Notes: generated from the sequence alone by a model not told the origin. 64,000 bases of DNA from Promethearchaeati archaeon (GCA_013166835.1 JABLTI010000001.1:1-64000), one strand, 5' to 3'. Positions 1 through 9,570 are shown, counted from the stretch's first letter. Numbers and translations: made by a program.

Positions 1-84
1 ATAGAAATTACCTATGTGTGGCCGTATGATATTCCTGCTGTTGCAAAATTTATTGGAAATCATCTAATGAAAAATGTTACATAG
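1..84 (+). CDS. C-terminal fragment of an unidentified protein (cut by window edge)
   Basis: Frame 1 is open from the first base to a TAG at 82-84 and encodes about 27 residues (ending HLMKNVT). It stops 3 nt before the convergent hydrolase gene, which is the tight packing seen throughout this window. Too little is present to name a family. It is taken as a real gene end because the frame is open to the edge and fits the convergent spacing, but the evidence is thin. Confidence 0.45.
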   Translation: MEITYVWPYDIPAVAKFIGNHLMKNVT

Positions 85-87
85 TTT

Positions 88-1050
88 TTATCTTTTTACT
101 TTGATTTCGAACTGCTCTAAACACTTTGGTAATCCATCATTTTTTGTAATCTTGGCAAATTCAGTAGCAATTACTCCTGCTAATAACTCTCGATCTTCAT
201 CTGCAGTATTCATGAAAACAAATCTACCTTTGGGAATGGATTTTGTGAAATTATAGTATGCCATTCGAGGATGATATTTATCTAACGGTCCATGAGCTAT
301 GAATAACTCTGTATCAATTTTTGATAATTCCTCTCTAATATCCCATCGCAAGTTTTGTCTATTGCTTTTTTTAAATTTCCAAGGTTCTCCACCTTGAACA
401 AAAGCTATCATTCTATTTTTTTGTGATTGATTTTGCATTCCCCTTAGATATATTTTGGTAAATATTGTTCTAAACGGTCCCAGAATAAATCCTGGGGTAA
501 ATCGAATAAAGGCATTCAGTAGTGGAGAACTATAGATCCATTTAGCAATTGGATCAAATGAAAAAGTAGTAGGTGGTTTGATTAATTTATCAATTAATGC
601 TTGAAAAACTACTCCTCCTCCATAACTGGCGGATGCTAACACATAGTCTATTTTATTTAATCCCAAATAATCAATGACATCTGCTAAATCCGCTGCCGAT
701 TGTTTTATTGATAATTGGATTTTTCTATGTCTATTCATTTTACTAGATTTCTTTTCCCGGGTTTCAAAATAGTAGTATTCAGCAAAACCATGATGTGCTC
801 GATGAAAATCATTCCAAGTCCATGGTGCTGCCACATATCCTGGCAAAAAAATGATTGGTCGTTTTGTGGTTTGCTTCTCCGGTTTGTGGTGTAAAACTCG
901 TAGTTCTCCGTCCTTAACTGGGATAAAAATTTCTTCATTTACTCCTTCTTCACAGAATAAAGGTGTGTCTCTTCTTCCTTTTTCGATAAATGTCTTTATC
1001 CACTTTTCTTGATCCTCTGTTAAATTGAAGTTATCATTATTATTGTCCAT
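88..1050 (-). CDS. alpha/beta hydrolase-fold protein
   Basis: A soluble protein of about 320 aa with an alpha/beta-hydrolase layout. A strand and oxyanion segment (PIIFLPGYVAAPWTW) lies near residue 65. A nucleophile elbow, ASYGGG, lies near residue 141, with Ser in the usual place but Ala instead of the first Gly of GxSxG. A late AHGPLDKYHP segment could supply the acid. I see no clear catalytic His near the C-terminus, so activity is uncertain. The ORF track starts at 1083, but the ATG at 1050 has a GGGTG ribosome-binding site 6 nt upstream and is preferred. Esterase, lipase or polyhydroxyalkanoate-type substrates cannot be separated from sequence alone. Confidence 0.7.
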   Translation of the reverse strand: MDNNNDNFNLTEDQEKWIKTFIEKGRRDTPLFCEEGVNEEIFIPVKDGELRVLHHKPEKQTTKRPIIFLPGYVAAPWTWNDFHRAHHGFAEYYYFETREKKSSKMNRHRKIQLSIKQSAADLADVIDYLGLNKIDYVLASASYGGGVVFQALIDKLIKPPTTFSFDPIAKWIYSSPLLNAFIRFTPGFILGPFRTIFTKIYLRGMQNQSQKNRMIAFVQGGEPWKFKKSNRQNLRWDIREELSKIDTELFIAHGPLDKYHPRMAYYNFTKSIPKGRFVFMNTADEDRELLAGVIATEFAKITKNDGLPKCLEQFEIKVKR

Positions 1051-1200
1051 TGTTACACCCAGTAAGCGTTGTGAATAAATCATTGTGTCCTAATAGGTTT
1101 TATATCTTTGTTAGATAACTAGAAAATTAGTCGATTGACTTATCACTATAATTTACCTCATACCCTCTAGATTGGATTACTGTACGCATGAAAAATCTTT

Positions 1201-1222
1201 TATATGAAAAATATTTCATATA
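1201..1222. promoter_or_regulatory. Perfect inverted repeat over the arsM promoter (likely ArsR operator)
   Basis: Arms TATATGAAA and TTTCATATA are exact reverse complements separated by AATA (9-4-9). The left arm forms part of a TATA-box-like TTTTATATG, and the repeat sits 23 bp upstream of the arsM ATG at 1245, so a bound protein would block TBP/TFB. An ArsR-family gene lies in the same operon, and ArsR/SmtB proteins bind such AT-rich palindromes. The repeat is seen directly; its assignment to this ArsR is inference. Confidence 0.65.
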
Positions 1223-1244
1223 CACTAGTTACTAAGGTGATAAA

Positions 1245-2012
1245 ATGACTAATTCAAAAGAAGTCATCAAAGAAAGTTATGCGAAAGCATTAGAAAAAGC
1301 AACTCAAGGAGAATCATGTTGTTCTCCAGTTGCAACAGAAACTGAATCAAAAGATGATTCGTGCTGCCCAGGTGATTTATCATTATCGCCACAGAAAAAG
1401 GAAATAAAAGTCCCTAGTTTTGGTTCCACAAGTAATCTTGCTAAAAAAGCTGGAATAAGAGAAGGAGATGTTGTTGTGGATTTTGGAAGTGGTCCAGGAT
1501 ATGATTTAACAGAAGCTGCCAAATTAACAGGTAAAACCGGGAAAGCAATTGGCATTGACATGACACCAGAAATGATCGAATATGCAACTGATTTAGCTGA
1601 AGAAATGTCTCTAGACAATGTTGAAGTTAAATTAGGAGACATTGAAAATGTGCCACTTGAAGATAACATTGCTGATGTAGTGATATCTAATTGTGTTATT
1701 AACCTTACTTCTGACAAGCAAACAGTCTTCGAAGAAGCCTTTCGAATTCTAAAACCAGGTGGACGCCTTGTTGATGCTGACATAATCGCTGAACAAGAAC
1801 TTCCTGAGAGCTTAAAGAATGACAATGAAGCTTGGTGTGGGTGTGTTGCTGGAGCATTAACAGTTGAAGGTTACACTGAAGCAATTAAAGCTGCAGGATT
1901 TGTTGATATCTCTATAGATATTGAGAGTAAACAAGCAGGCAGAATAAAGTGGAAAGACGGTAAAGAATATCTTATGAATAGTGGAATTATTACCGCAAAA
2001 AAACCAAACTAG
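1245..2012 (+). CDS. arsM: Arsenite S-adenosylmethionine methyltransferase
   Basis: Class I SAM methyltransferase of 255 aa that would methylate As(III) in the cytoplasm. The SAM motif I is VVDFGSGPGYD (near residue 75) and the acidic motif II is GIDMTPEM. The cysteines expected of ArsM are present: N-terminal CCSP and CCPG pairs, NCVINL near residue 147, and WCGCVAGAL near residue 197. The last two match the catalytic As-binding Cys positions of the family. The ATG has an AAGGTGAT ribosome-binding site. It is first in a co-directional set with a protease, ArsR and a SWIM protein (gaps 35, 61 and 46 nt), and an inverted repeat covers its promoter. Confidence 0.9.
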   Translation: MTNSKEVIKESYAKALEKATQGESCCSPVATETESKDDSCCPGDLSLSPQKKEIKVPSFGSTSNLAKKAGIREGDVVVDFGSGPGYDLTEAAKLTGKTGKAIGIDMTPEMIEYATDLAEEMSLDNVEVKLGDIENVPLEDNIADVVISNCVINLTSDKQTVFEEAFRILKPGGRLVDADIIAEQELPESLKNDNEAWCGCVAGALTVEGYTEAIKAAGFVDISIDIESKQAGRIKWKDGKEYLMNSGIITAKKPN

Positions 2013-2047
2013 AAAAACGATTGAATTCTTTGAAGTGGTAGAGCCTA

Positions 2048-2857
2048 ATGACTATAAACTTTAAACTCGATAAAGTATCGAATCACATCCATTTGGATGT
2101 CTATGTGAACAAAGAGGGTCCCTTCAATTTTATTTTAGATACCGGTGCAAAAGCAACTACTATATCAAAAAAACTGGCTGATAGTTTAGGAATTGAAACT
2201 CTTGATCTTGATGTGGAAGATATTTCAGTAAGTCTTCCACACGAAATTGCTCTCTTGCAAGAACTGAGAATTAACAACGATACATATGAAAATGAAGATG
2301 TTTTGGTTCTTGATTTTGAAAAATTATTAGGTAAATGCGGAACGCATGTTGACGGTACAATTGGTTTCACTACTTTAAAGCACATTATACTAACTGTGGA
2401 TTATCCACAGAAAAAATTGCAATTTGATAGAGTAATTAATACTCAAATAGCTGATTCTTCGGATATAAATTGGCATAAATTTGTCTATCTCGATGATACT
2501 CATTTAGTTGGTATCCCAGTGAACATTAATGGATCAGATTCTTTTGATTTTGTTTTAGACACTGGTGCTGGAGGAACTGTTATTACAAAACAGTTAGCCA
2601 AAGAACTTCAACTTGTAACTACACCATTCCCCGGATTGGTTAAAGGAGTAGGCGGTGATGCTACAATGGAAATTGCTTCAACTGAACAATTCAAGGTAGC
2701 TATGACTAGTCAAGAAAACATGCAAATTATTGTTACTGATTTAGCTAAAGTTGCCCCAAAAGCTGCGAAGATAAAAAATGGTATTATTGGATATAACTTT
2801 CTAAAGAACTACAAAGTAATACTCGATTATCCAAATCAACGTTTTTCGTTAATCTAA
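2048..2857 (+). CDS. Tandem retropepsin-like aspartic protease (two DTG domains)
   Basis: This 269-aa protein is built from two similar halves of about 135 aa. Each has a catalytic-type motif (FILDTGAKATTIS near residue 28; FVLDTGAGGTVIT near residue 174) followed by a hydrophobic-Gly motif (DGTIGFTTLK; NGIIGYNFLK) and a closing YPxxxxxF strand. This is the clan AA (Asp_protease_2-like) layout, fused so that one chain could form the pseudo-dimeric active site. There is no signal peptide or membrane segment, so it should be cytosolic. It lies 35 nt after arsM and 61 nt before arsR. No link between this family and arsenic is known to me; its substrate is unknown. Confidence 0.8.
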   Translation: MTINFKLDKVSNHIHLDVYVNKEGPFNFILDTGAKATTISKKLADSLGIETLDLDVEDISVSLPHEIALLQELRINNDTYENEDVLVLDFEKLLGKCGTHVDGTIGFTTLKHIILTVDYPQKKLQFDRVINTQIADSSDINWHKFVYLDDTHLVGIPVNINGSDSFDFVLDTGAGGTVITKQLAKELQLVTTPFPGLVKGVGGDATMEIASTEQFKVAMTSQENMQIIVTDLAKVAPKAAKIKNGIIGYNFLKNYKVILDYPNQRFSLI

Positions 2858-2918
2858 CAACAAATAAAAAAGGAATACTATATAGTAATCATGTAAATTT
2901 CGTAATGGATAGGGTATA

Positions 2919-3380
2919 ATGAGTATGGAAGAACAAAAGAAAAAAGAGAAAAAAGTGGTCAAAATCGTTGCTGTTAGAGGGAGAGAAGATATTACCGATC
3001 TTGATGAAATAATTGAAAAAGTTGATTTGAAACAAATTTGCTGCATTTCTCTTGATAGAAAGGAATATCTTTCCGGTATTGATGTTTTCGAAAAGGCAGA
3101 TGATTTTTCGTCACAATTAAAGCTCATTGCCAACCCTATTCGACTAAAAATTCTCTTAGTTCTTTTGAACAAGGAATGGGCTTGCAACTGTGAATTTGAA
3201 TCTGCATTTAATGAACATCAAACCCTAATATCACATCATTTGAGAAATTTACGAGAAGGTGGATTGATTACTTTTGAGAAAAAAGGGCAATGGAAATTCT
3301 ATAGGATACCGGATGAAATTCGACCCTTTCTGGAAAATGTGCGAGACTTAATCTATATTCTTCCAAAGAAATGTTGCTGA
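2919..3380 (+). CDS. arsR: ArsR-family winged-helix repressor
   Basis: 153 aa. After an unusual N-terminal extension of about 65 residues comes an ArsR winged helix: LKLIANPIRLKILLVLL, then recognition helix TLISHHLRNLREGGL, then wing FEKKGQWKFYRIPDE. Candidate As(III) thiolates are CNC at the start of the second helix (WACNCEF, where classical ArsR has ELCVC), CC near residue 40, and a C-terminal KKCC. The Cys-rich layout and the operon with arsM argue for a metalloid-responsive repressor acting on the inverted repeat upstream of arsM. The start is the ATG of the ORF track. Confidence 0.87.
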   Translation: MSMEEQKKKEKKVVKIVAVRGREDITDLDEIIEKVDLKQICCISLDRKEYLSGIDVFEKADDFSSQLKLIANPIRLKILLVLLNKEWACNCEFESAFNEHQTLISHHLRNLREGGLITFEKKGQWKFYRIPDEIRPFLENVRDLIYILPKKCC

Positions 3381-3426
3381 AAATTATCCGCAAATATTTT
3401 TCTTAAGAAAATAGGGTTGTATTTTT

Positions 3427-3750
3427 ATGCCTCTACCTGATTGGATATTAGAATGGATCCAAAAGGATCGCTTAGTAGCTAGTAAATATAGAACGAGTAG
3501 GAAATACTTGCGACACTCTAAGCGAATTCAATTCCTAGAGGGGGAGAAAGACAAGAATACTGATAATTGGGCTTGGTTCAAATACGTGGTAATTAGTCAG
3601 AAACATGGGAAATATTGGGTTCGTTTTACAGATGGCATATATGAGTGCAGCTGTCCTTTCTTTAAACACAGAAAGATTTGTTCTCACATTCTTGGAGTAG
3701 CTCAATTAATTGATGTTTGGCCACGAAAAGAATCAATATTCCCTTCATAG
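3427..3750 (+). CDS. Small SWIM zinc-finger protein
   Basis: 107 aa, mostly one SWIM domain. The zinc ligands are visible as CSC-(8)-CSH in YECSCPFF..KICSHILG (near residues 77-90), the CxCx(n)CxH signature. The rest is basic and aromatic, fitting nucleic-acid or protein binding. It follows arsR by 46 nt on the same strand and may share its transcript. Stand-alone archaeal SWIM proteins have no settled function. Confidence 0.75.
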   Translation: MPLPDWILEWIQKDRLVASKYRTSRKYLRHSKRIQFLEGEKDKNTDNWAWFKYVVISQKHGKYWVRFTDGIYECSCPFFKHRKICSHILGVAQLIDVWPRKESIFPS

Positions 3751-3773
3751 AAGACTAAATCAGTTTTTTGAAA

Positions 3774-4655
3774 TTAGGGAGAAGGATTAGAATTTTTCTC
3801 ACTTGTATTGAAATCTTCTGGGAAAGGGTTTTCAGTTAAATCAATCGTTGTTCTTATATCTTCAATAATGCGATCACGTAGAAATACCAAAAGATTTGGT
3901 AGTTGACGAAGATCCCTTATAATAAAATCGGGATTCTCATCTCTTAGAAGTTGTTTTGCGAAATCCATAATTTCATCATTTACTGCTATAGTCATAGTTC
4001 CTGCTCTTTTACCAGCAATTATATCACTCGCTTGATCCCCAATTGTGATTACTTCATCTGCTTCTAAGCCTAAAACTTCCATAGCTTTAATCAAACCTAT
4101 AGCATTAGGTTTGAGAACTTTGACATCATCTCGAGTTAAAATTAGATCGAATTCATTTATTTCAGGAATTTTCTCTTTAGCGATATCGATAATACCTTGA
4201 CTTGTATTAGTTAATAAAATGACTTTGTAATCTTGAGCAAGAATTTCCCTAAGAACTTCTCTGACGCCAATATTGGGTACAACTGTCTTTCTATTTTTTC
4301 TGTATATTATAGCCAATGTTATCATGTATTTGAGTGTTTGAAAATTCGACATACCAAAATTCTTTCCCACTCCAAATATGTACTTGAATAAGGTTGTCTT
4401 ACTTGAATCCTCATCTATGGAAGATAACATAGTAAGGACTGAAAGTGCCATGTCAGTTATTTGTTCTCTCGTAATATCAGGTTTCACTCTTATAGCTGCA
4501 CTTGTCATTGGCCAACCAATTCTAGCATGAAATGAAGATAACACACCATCGAAATCAAAAATAATTCCTTTGATTTTTGAACCGTTGTTTTTAGTAGCAG
4601 TAGTAGCTGTAGAGGTTTTCTTAATTTTGCTAGAAGTCATTTTAATGAGATCCAT
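3774..4655 (-). CDS. HAD-superfamily phosphatase
   Basis: 293 aa. HAD motif I is IIFDFDGVLSS (near residue 30, nucleophile Asp in DFDGV). Motif II is VILLTNTSQG. Motif III/IV is VLKPNAIGLIKA, then VITIGDQASDIIAGKRAG. A helical cap lies between motifs I and II, as in phosphoglycolate-phosphatase-like members. The basic Ser/Thr-rich N-terminus (about 27 residues) and acidic C-terminal tail are extra. The substrate cannot be read from sequence. Monocistronic, convergent with the SWIM gene. Confidence 0.85.
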   Translation of the reverse strand: MDLIKMTSSKIKKTSTATTATKNNGSKIKGIIFDFDGVLSSFHARIGWPMTSAAIRVKPDITREQITDMALSVLTMLSSIDEDSSKTTLFKYIFGVGKNFGMSNFQTLKYMITLAIIYRKNRKTVVPNIGVREVLREILAQDYKVILLTNTSQGIIDIAKEKIPEINEFDLILTRDDVKVLKPNAIGLIKAMEVLGLEADEVITIGDQASDIIAGKRAGTMTIAVNDEIMDFAKQLLRDENPDFIIRDLRQLPNLLVFLRDRIIEDIRTTIDLTENPFPEDFNTSEKNSNPSP

Positions 4656-4800
4656 TATACATCTTTTATTTAAGCCAAATATTTTTGTCAGTGCTGTCTG
4701 AATAATTTAAAGCTATTGCCATTATTGAATATTAGTATATGTACCTTTAACTAAAGATAATGTTTGAGTTAAGAAAATAAAGAAGGAAATGCGAAGTATC

Positions 4801-5556
4801 TTAATTAATCATTTTTGATACTTCTTTTGCAAGGAAATCTACAAGTTTCTTGAAATAAATTTTGCCATCTTTTGCGGAAGCTCTCCTTGGATCACCAAGA
4901 ACACCATTATCAGTTAGAGCTTTCATACCTTTCTCAAAAATTATTTCCCCTTCTTTTTCTGTGAATTTTTCAATGAAACCAGGATTAAATCTATCTTTTA
5001 TAACTAATTCTTCTGCTAAAGCTAGAATTAGTGAGGTTTCATTTTCACCTGCATGAGCTCCTGCTTCTTCCTGACTCTTCCCTGCTTCAATAGAATAGCT
5101 AGTTAAAATTTCAAGAAATCCGTAAAGATCAGTATAACCAAAAATCTTTACTTTTGTGAGTTTTTTATTTAAATCATTAATTGCTTCTTCCAAGTGTACA
5201 AAATTTCCACCATGACTTGGAATGAAAACTAGATTTTCGAAACCGTGTTTGGCAACACTTTCAGCATAATCAGATACCATAGCTTTAAAAGTTTCAGAAC
5301 TTAGGGTGATGGTTCCGGGAAAACTCAAGTGGTGCTTTGAACAACCAATCCTTATTGTTGGACCTTGTAGTGCTTTACCGATTTTCTTGACTATTTCATT
5401 AACTAAAGAATCTCCAATTAAAGTATCTGTTATTGTAGGTAGGTGTGGTCCATGTTGCTCTATTGAGCCGACGGCCACTACTAAAGTCTTGTATCCTTTT
5501 TGAATTGCTTCTTGAATATCTTGCCAGTTCATTTCTTCGGTTCTAATGGTTTTCAT
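4801..5556 (-). CDS. Creatininase-family metal-dependent amidohydrolase
   Basis: About 250 aa with the family's metal ligands: GSIEQHGPHLPTITD (Glu, His, Asp), PSHGGNF, and GAHAGENETS (Glu). This family includes creatininase, the riboflavin/F420 pathway enzyme ArfB and mycofactocin MftE. In archaea the ArfB role (formylamide hydrolase) is the most likely, but nothing nearby confirms it. The track's TTG start at 5577 is replaced by the ATG at 5556, which has an AAGGG site about 8 nt upstream. Confidence 0.85.
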   Translation of the reverse strand: MKTIRTEEMNWQDIQEAIQKGYKTLVVAVGSIEQHGPHLPTITDTLIGDSLVNEIVKKIGKALQGPTIRIGCSKHHLSFPGTITLSSETFKAMVSDYAESVAKHGFENLVFIPSHGGNFVHLEEAINDLNKKLTKVKIFGYTDLYGFLEILTSYSIEAGKSQEEAGAHAGENETSLILALAEELVIKDRFNPGFIEKFTEKEGEIIFEKGMKALTDNGVLGDPRRASAKDGKIYFKKLVDFLAKEVSKMIN

Positions 5557-5824
5557 TGAATTAACCCTTGTTTTCAATAATATTTGAGTTAATAAAATTA
5601 ATCAAATCAATTGTCAGTGATTTTCATTACCCAATCATTGGAATGATTAACTATTTGCTTAACTAAAAAAACTCCTTTCTGTCGAATGAATTCAAATCAA
5701 AGATTTTTCTTAAGTTTAGCATATAAAGTAAATGTTATAACTTGTAAGAACAAGAATTTAATTCATAGCGAATACTGCAGAATATATTCAGCAATATTCC
5801 ACTCGACTTCAGAGAGTTTTGCGT

Positions 5825-8800
5825 ATGAAAGCACCGCTAAAAATACTTCATCTTGAAGACAATAAAATCGATGTTGAATTAGTTAAAGAAATCCTTACTT
5901 TGGAGGATGTAAATTGTAATATCACAAGTGTAGATACACGAAGTGATTATATCAATGCCCTAAAAGATGAATCAATAGACATTATATTAGCTGATTACAG
6001 TTTACCTTCATTTGACGGTTTAAGTGCTTTAAAACTCACACGTGAAATGGGTTTGCAAACTCCTTTCATACTTGTATCTGCAGTATTAGGTGAAGAATTA
6101 GCAATTGAAGCCCTACAGAGTGGTGCTACAGATTATGTTTTAAAATCTCGGATGGAACGTTTAGTTCCTGCAATCCAAAGAGCATTACGTGAAATAGAAG
6201 CAAGAGATCAAAGAAAAAAATTAGAGATAACTATAACAGAACTTGAAGATATGCATCAGAAGCTTGCTGAACGCGTTCGTGGATTTCTAAAAATGGATTT
6301 ACCTTCCGGAAAATTCTCCTTAGTTGACATATTTCTTGAGGATTTAAGTGGGTACACAACACAAAACTGGTATGATAATCCTAATTTTATTCAACAAATT
6401 ATTCACCCAGATTTCAAAGATTACTATCTCAGGAGTTTCAAGCAAATGCAAAGTGGTTTCGTACCAAAGATGCTTGAATACAAAATCTTGCGAAAAGATG
6501 GAGAAGAAAGATGGTGGCTCCAATTTAATATCGGAGCCTATGATATAGAACAAAAATTAGTCTCAGTTTCCATTGTAGTTATTGATAATACAGAAACAAA
6601 GGATTCGTTCATAAAATACCAAAACTTATTCGAAAATGCATTAGTAGGGATGTTTCGATCTAGTATTGACACAGGGGCAATCATAGAAGCAAATGAAACG
6701 ATGGCGAAATTATTTGGTTGTGCAACAATTGAGGAATTCAAGCAACTCTCAGCCGGACAATTTTATCCAAATGAAAAGGCTCGGTTAGAGTTTCTTGACG
6801 AACTACAAAAAGAGGGATTTGTAAAAGGACATCAAATGAAATTATATCGAAAAGATAAAACACCAATCTGGCTAACATCCTCATCAAAGATTTATCCTAA
6901 AGAAGGATATCTAGAAGGCGTTATGACGGATATAACAGAACAAAAGATAGCTCAAATGGAGCTAGCTGCTAGGGAGAAAGAACTAGAGAATATCTTTGAA
7001 CATAAAGGCACTGCAACCATAACCATCGAAGAGGATATGATTGTTTCCAAGTGTAATCATCAATTGGAAATCATGTCAGGTTATACTAAAGAAGAGATTG
7101 TAGGCATAAAGAAGTGGACTGAATTTGTTCATCCAGATGATTTACCAAGATTAATTAGTTATCATCAAGCTCGAAGAATAAAAGAAGATGAAGCACCATC
7201 TACTTATGAGGCTCGATTAATTCGTAAAGATGGTCAAGTGGTTCAATCTTTTATTACAGTTAGTTTGGTGCCTGGATCTAAGCAAAGTATTGCTTCCTTA
7301 TTAGATGTCTCTCAGAGGAAAAAAGCAGAACAAGCACTTGAACGAGACAGAAAAGTACTCCAGATAATTGCAGAAGCTGCCGTTCAATCAATAGATATAC
7401 AAGATCTCTGTCAAAGAGTTTTGATAGGTATAGTAGAGACTTTAGGTTTTGATTCAGGTTCAATTCGTATTTATTATGAAAATGAAAAAATTCTCCGCTC
7501 AATGGCAGATTACGGATTAGATGAACAAGCAAAGGAAATGCTACAACATGTATCTATAGAAGATACCGAAATGCCTTTATCACAATTTCTTGGAAAATCG
7601 ATTTTTGCACCAGATACTCACGAACATGAATTTTTGAAAAACACTGATATTATATCCAAGTATAAATACCGTTCATTTATTTCTTGGCCTATTTATAATG
7701 CTAATAAAAAATTCTTGGGATCAATTCAATTAGGATCACAACTCAAGAAAGACATACCGGAAGAAGACCGTTTGTTTTTTGAGAATATTACTGGAATCTT
7801 TTCTACTTCCGTAGAAAGAAAAATGGCTGATGAAGCTCTAAGAGAGAGTGAAAGCCAATACAGAAAATTAGTTGAATCCATGCCAAGACAAATGGGTGTG
7901 CTATTAATTCAGAATAACGAAATAAAATATGCCAGTCCAACAATTTTCAAAATCCTACAAATAAAATCTATAAAGGATATAATTGGTGCAGATCCTTTAC
8001 GATATTTTAGTGATGCTAACCAAGAACAAATTGATAATTACTTGAATTCGATTTACGAATTTGATGATAAAGAACCATCTCTCTATGAAACAGTTTTGAA
8101 GAGAACAAATAATGAAGAATTTCCAGCTGAAATTTATGCCACACTAACAACATTTCGTGGTGAACCTGCTGTTCAAATAATAATTTGGGAAATCACTGAA
8201 CGAAGAGAATTTGAACGACAAAGAAAGCAATTAGTAAATATCATTGAAAATAGTAAGGAAGTAGTTATATCTGCAGATACTAAGGGAAACATAATCTATG
8301 CAAATGCCCCAATTGAAGATGTGCTTGGCTATACTCCAGAAGAATTAATTGGAAAACCTCTTTCTATCCTTGCTCCACCTGGTGGAGAGCAGCTACAAGA
8401 AGATATGATAAAAACTACTCTTGCAGAAGGAAAAACAACTTTAGAAAGTGTTCGTAAGCACAAAGATGGATCTCTTATTCAAGTTATTATGACATTAACT
8501 TCAATAACCGATGAGGAAGCACAATTATCAACAATTAATGCTATTATCGTTGATATATCAGATCTAAAAGAATTAGAGGCGTCTCTAAAGGGACGATCTT
8601 ATGAGCTCGAAGTTTTAAATAAAATAATTTCTGCAGGTTATAACGCTAAAAACATGGATGAATTACTTGATTTTACTTTATCCACGCTATTGAACTCACT
8701 TGATTTCAATGGTGGTGCTATTTATTTCATTAATGAAGAAACCAAAAAAGCTGAAATTCGTCGATCTTTAGGCTTGTCCAGCCAATTTGTAACTGATGCA

Positions 8801-9418
8801 AAAGAATTGTCTATTGCAAACAAATCTTTCAAAAAATTATTTGTTGATGGAAAAACAATCTTTGTTGAAGATTATATGAAAATGAGTGACGGTCACAAAG
8901 GACTTGGAATATCAACTCTTATAGGAGTGCCTTTCTTTTCAAAACAAAAAGTCATCGGCGGTTTAATACTTAGTTTGAAAGAAAAGAGAACTATTTACAA
9001 AGATGATTTATCTATATTTGAAGCAATTGGTCGTGAAATGGGTACAGCTATAGCGAAAATACGTGCTGAGGAAGAGGTTATCAGTTCTGAAGCAAACCTT
9101 CAAACAATTTTTGATGCAATTGAGGATTTCTTTATTGTATTTGATAGTGAGTCTGGAGTAATTTTGAATATAAACAAAGGTGTGCGAAAGAAGCTTGGAT
9201 ATACTAAGAAAGAACTGTTAAAGAAAAAATTCACTGATCTCTTTCCAGAAGACGAAGCGAAAACAATGGAGAATCTCCTTGAAAAGGTGGTCAAAGGTAA
9301 ATTAAAAGAAGGACCATTAATTTTGGAATCAAAAACTGGAGATAAGATGGTAGATACTTTCGTTTTTTATAAAGCAAAATATACAGATCGAACTGTTATA
9401 ATTGCTCGCTGTAATTGA
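5825..9418 (+). CDS. Giant response-regulator sensor protein REC-PAS3-GAF-PAS2-GAF-PAS
   Basis: About 1197 aa, soluble. Residues 1-125 are a complete receiver domain (LHLEDNK acidic pair, phospho-acceptor in LADYSLPSFDG, Ser in LVSAVLGEE, Lys in DYVLKSR). Then follow roughly PAS (155-265), PAS (268-380), PAS (390-505), GAF (510-670), PAS (675-800), PAS (800-925), GAF (930-1085) and PAS (1086-end). Linkers are short coiled coils typical of signalling arrays (EITERREFERQ, DISDLKELE). There is no HisKA, HATPase_c, GGDEF or other output, so it probably acts by protein-protein contact. The ATG at 5825 matches the paralogue's start better than the TTG at 5819. It lies 141 nt upstream of its paralogue. 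Confidence 0.85.
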   Translation: MKAPLKILHLEDNKIDVELVKEILTLEDVNCNITSVDTRSDYINALKDESIDIILADYSLPSFDGLSALKLTREMGLQTPFILVSAVLGEELAIEALQSGATDYVLKSRMERLVPAIQRALREIEARDQRKKLEITITELEDMHQKLAERVRGFLKMDLPSGKFSLVDIFLEDLSGYTTQNWYDNPNFIQQIIHPDFKDYYLRSFKQMQSGFVPKMLEYKILRKDGEERWWLQFNIGAYDIEQKLVSVSIVVIDNTETKDSFIKYQNLFENALVGMFRSSIDTGAIIEANETMAKLFGCATIEEFKQLSAGQFYPNEKARLEFLDELQKEGFVKGHQMKLYRKDKTPIWLTSSSKIYPKEGYLEGVMTDITEQKIAQMELAAREKELENIFEHKGTATITIEEDMIVSKCNHQLEIMSGYTKEEIVGIKKWTEFVHPDDLPRLISYHQARRIKEDEAPSTYEARLIRKDGQVVQSFITVSLVPGSKQSIASLLDVSQRKKAEQALERDRKVLQIIAEAAVQSIDIQDLCQRVLIGIVETLGFDSGSIRIYYENEKILRSMADYGLDEQAKEMLQHVSIEDTEMPLSQFLGKSIFAPDTHEHEFLKNTDIISKYKYRSFISWPIYNANKKFLGSIQLGSQLKKDIPEEDRLFFENITGIFSTSVERKMADEALRESESQYRKLVESMPRQMGVLLIQNNEIKYASPTIFKILQIKSIKDIIGADPLRYFSDANQEQIDNYLNSIYEFDDKEPSLYETVLKRTNNEEFPAEIYATLTTFRGEPAVQIIIWEITERREFERQRKQLVNIIENSKEVVISADTKGNIIYANAPIEDVLGYTPEELIGKPLSILAPPGGEQLQEDMIKTTLAEGKTTLESVRKHKDGSLIQVIMTLTSITDEEAQLSTINAIIVDISDLKELEASLKGRSYELEVLNKIISAGYNAKNMDELLDFTLSTLLNSLDFNGGAIYFINEETKKAEIRRSLGLSSQFVTDAKELSIANKSFKKLFVDGKTIFVEDYMKMSDGHKGLGISTLIGVPFFSKQKVIGGLILSLKEKRTIYKDDLSIFEAIGREMGTAIAKIRAEEEVISSEANLQTIFDAIEDFFIVFDSESGVILNINKGVRKKLGYTKKELLKKKFTDLFPEDEAKTMENLLEKVVKGKLKEGPLILESKTGDKMVDTFVFYKAKYTDRTVIIARCN

Positions 9419-9570
9419 TTAGAATTAAATCTTTCAATCTATATCATCTATTTTTTTCAAAAAGTCCTCTATCAAAAGTAAAATAAATTACTTTTAAAGT
9501 TAATAAAGTGGAAGAATTATAAATTGGCTTTCAATTTAAACAAAAACTTCTTCTCGCGGTGCAGAATTGC

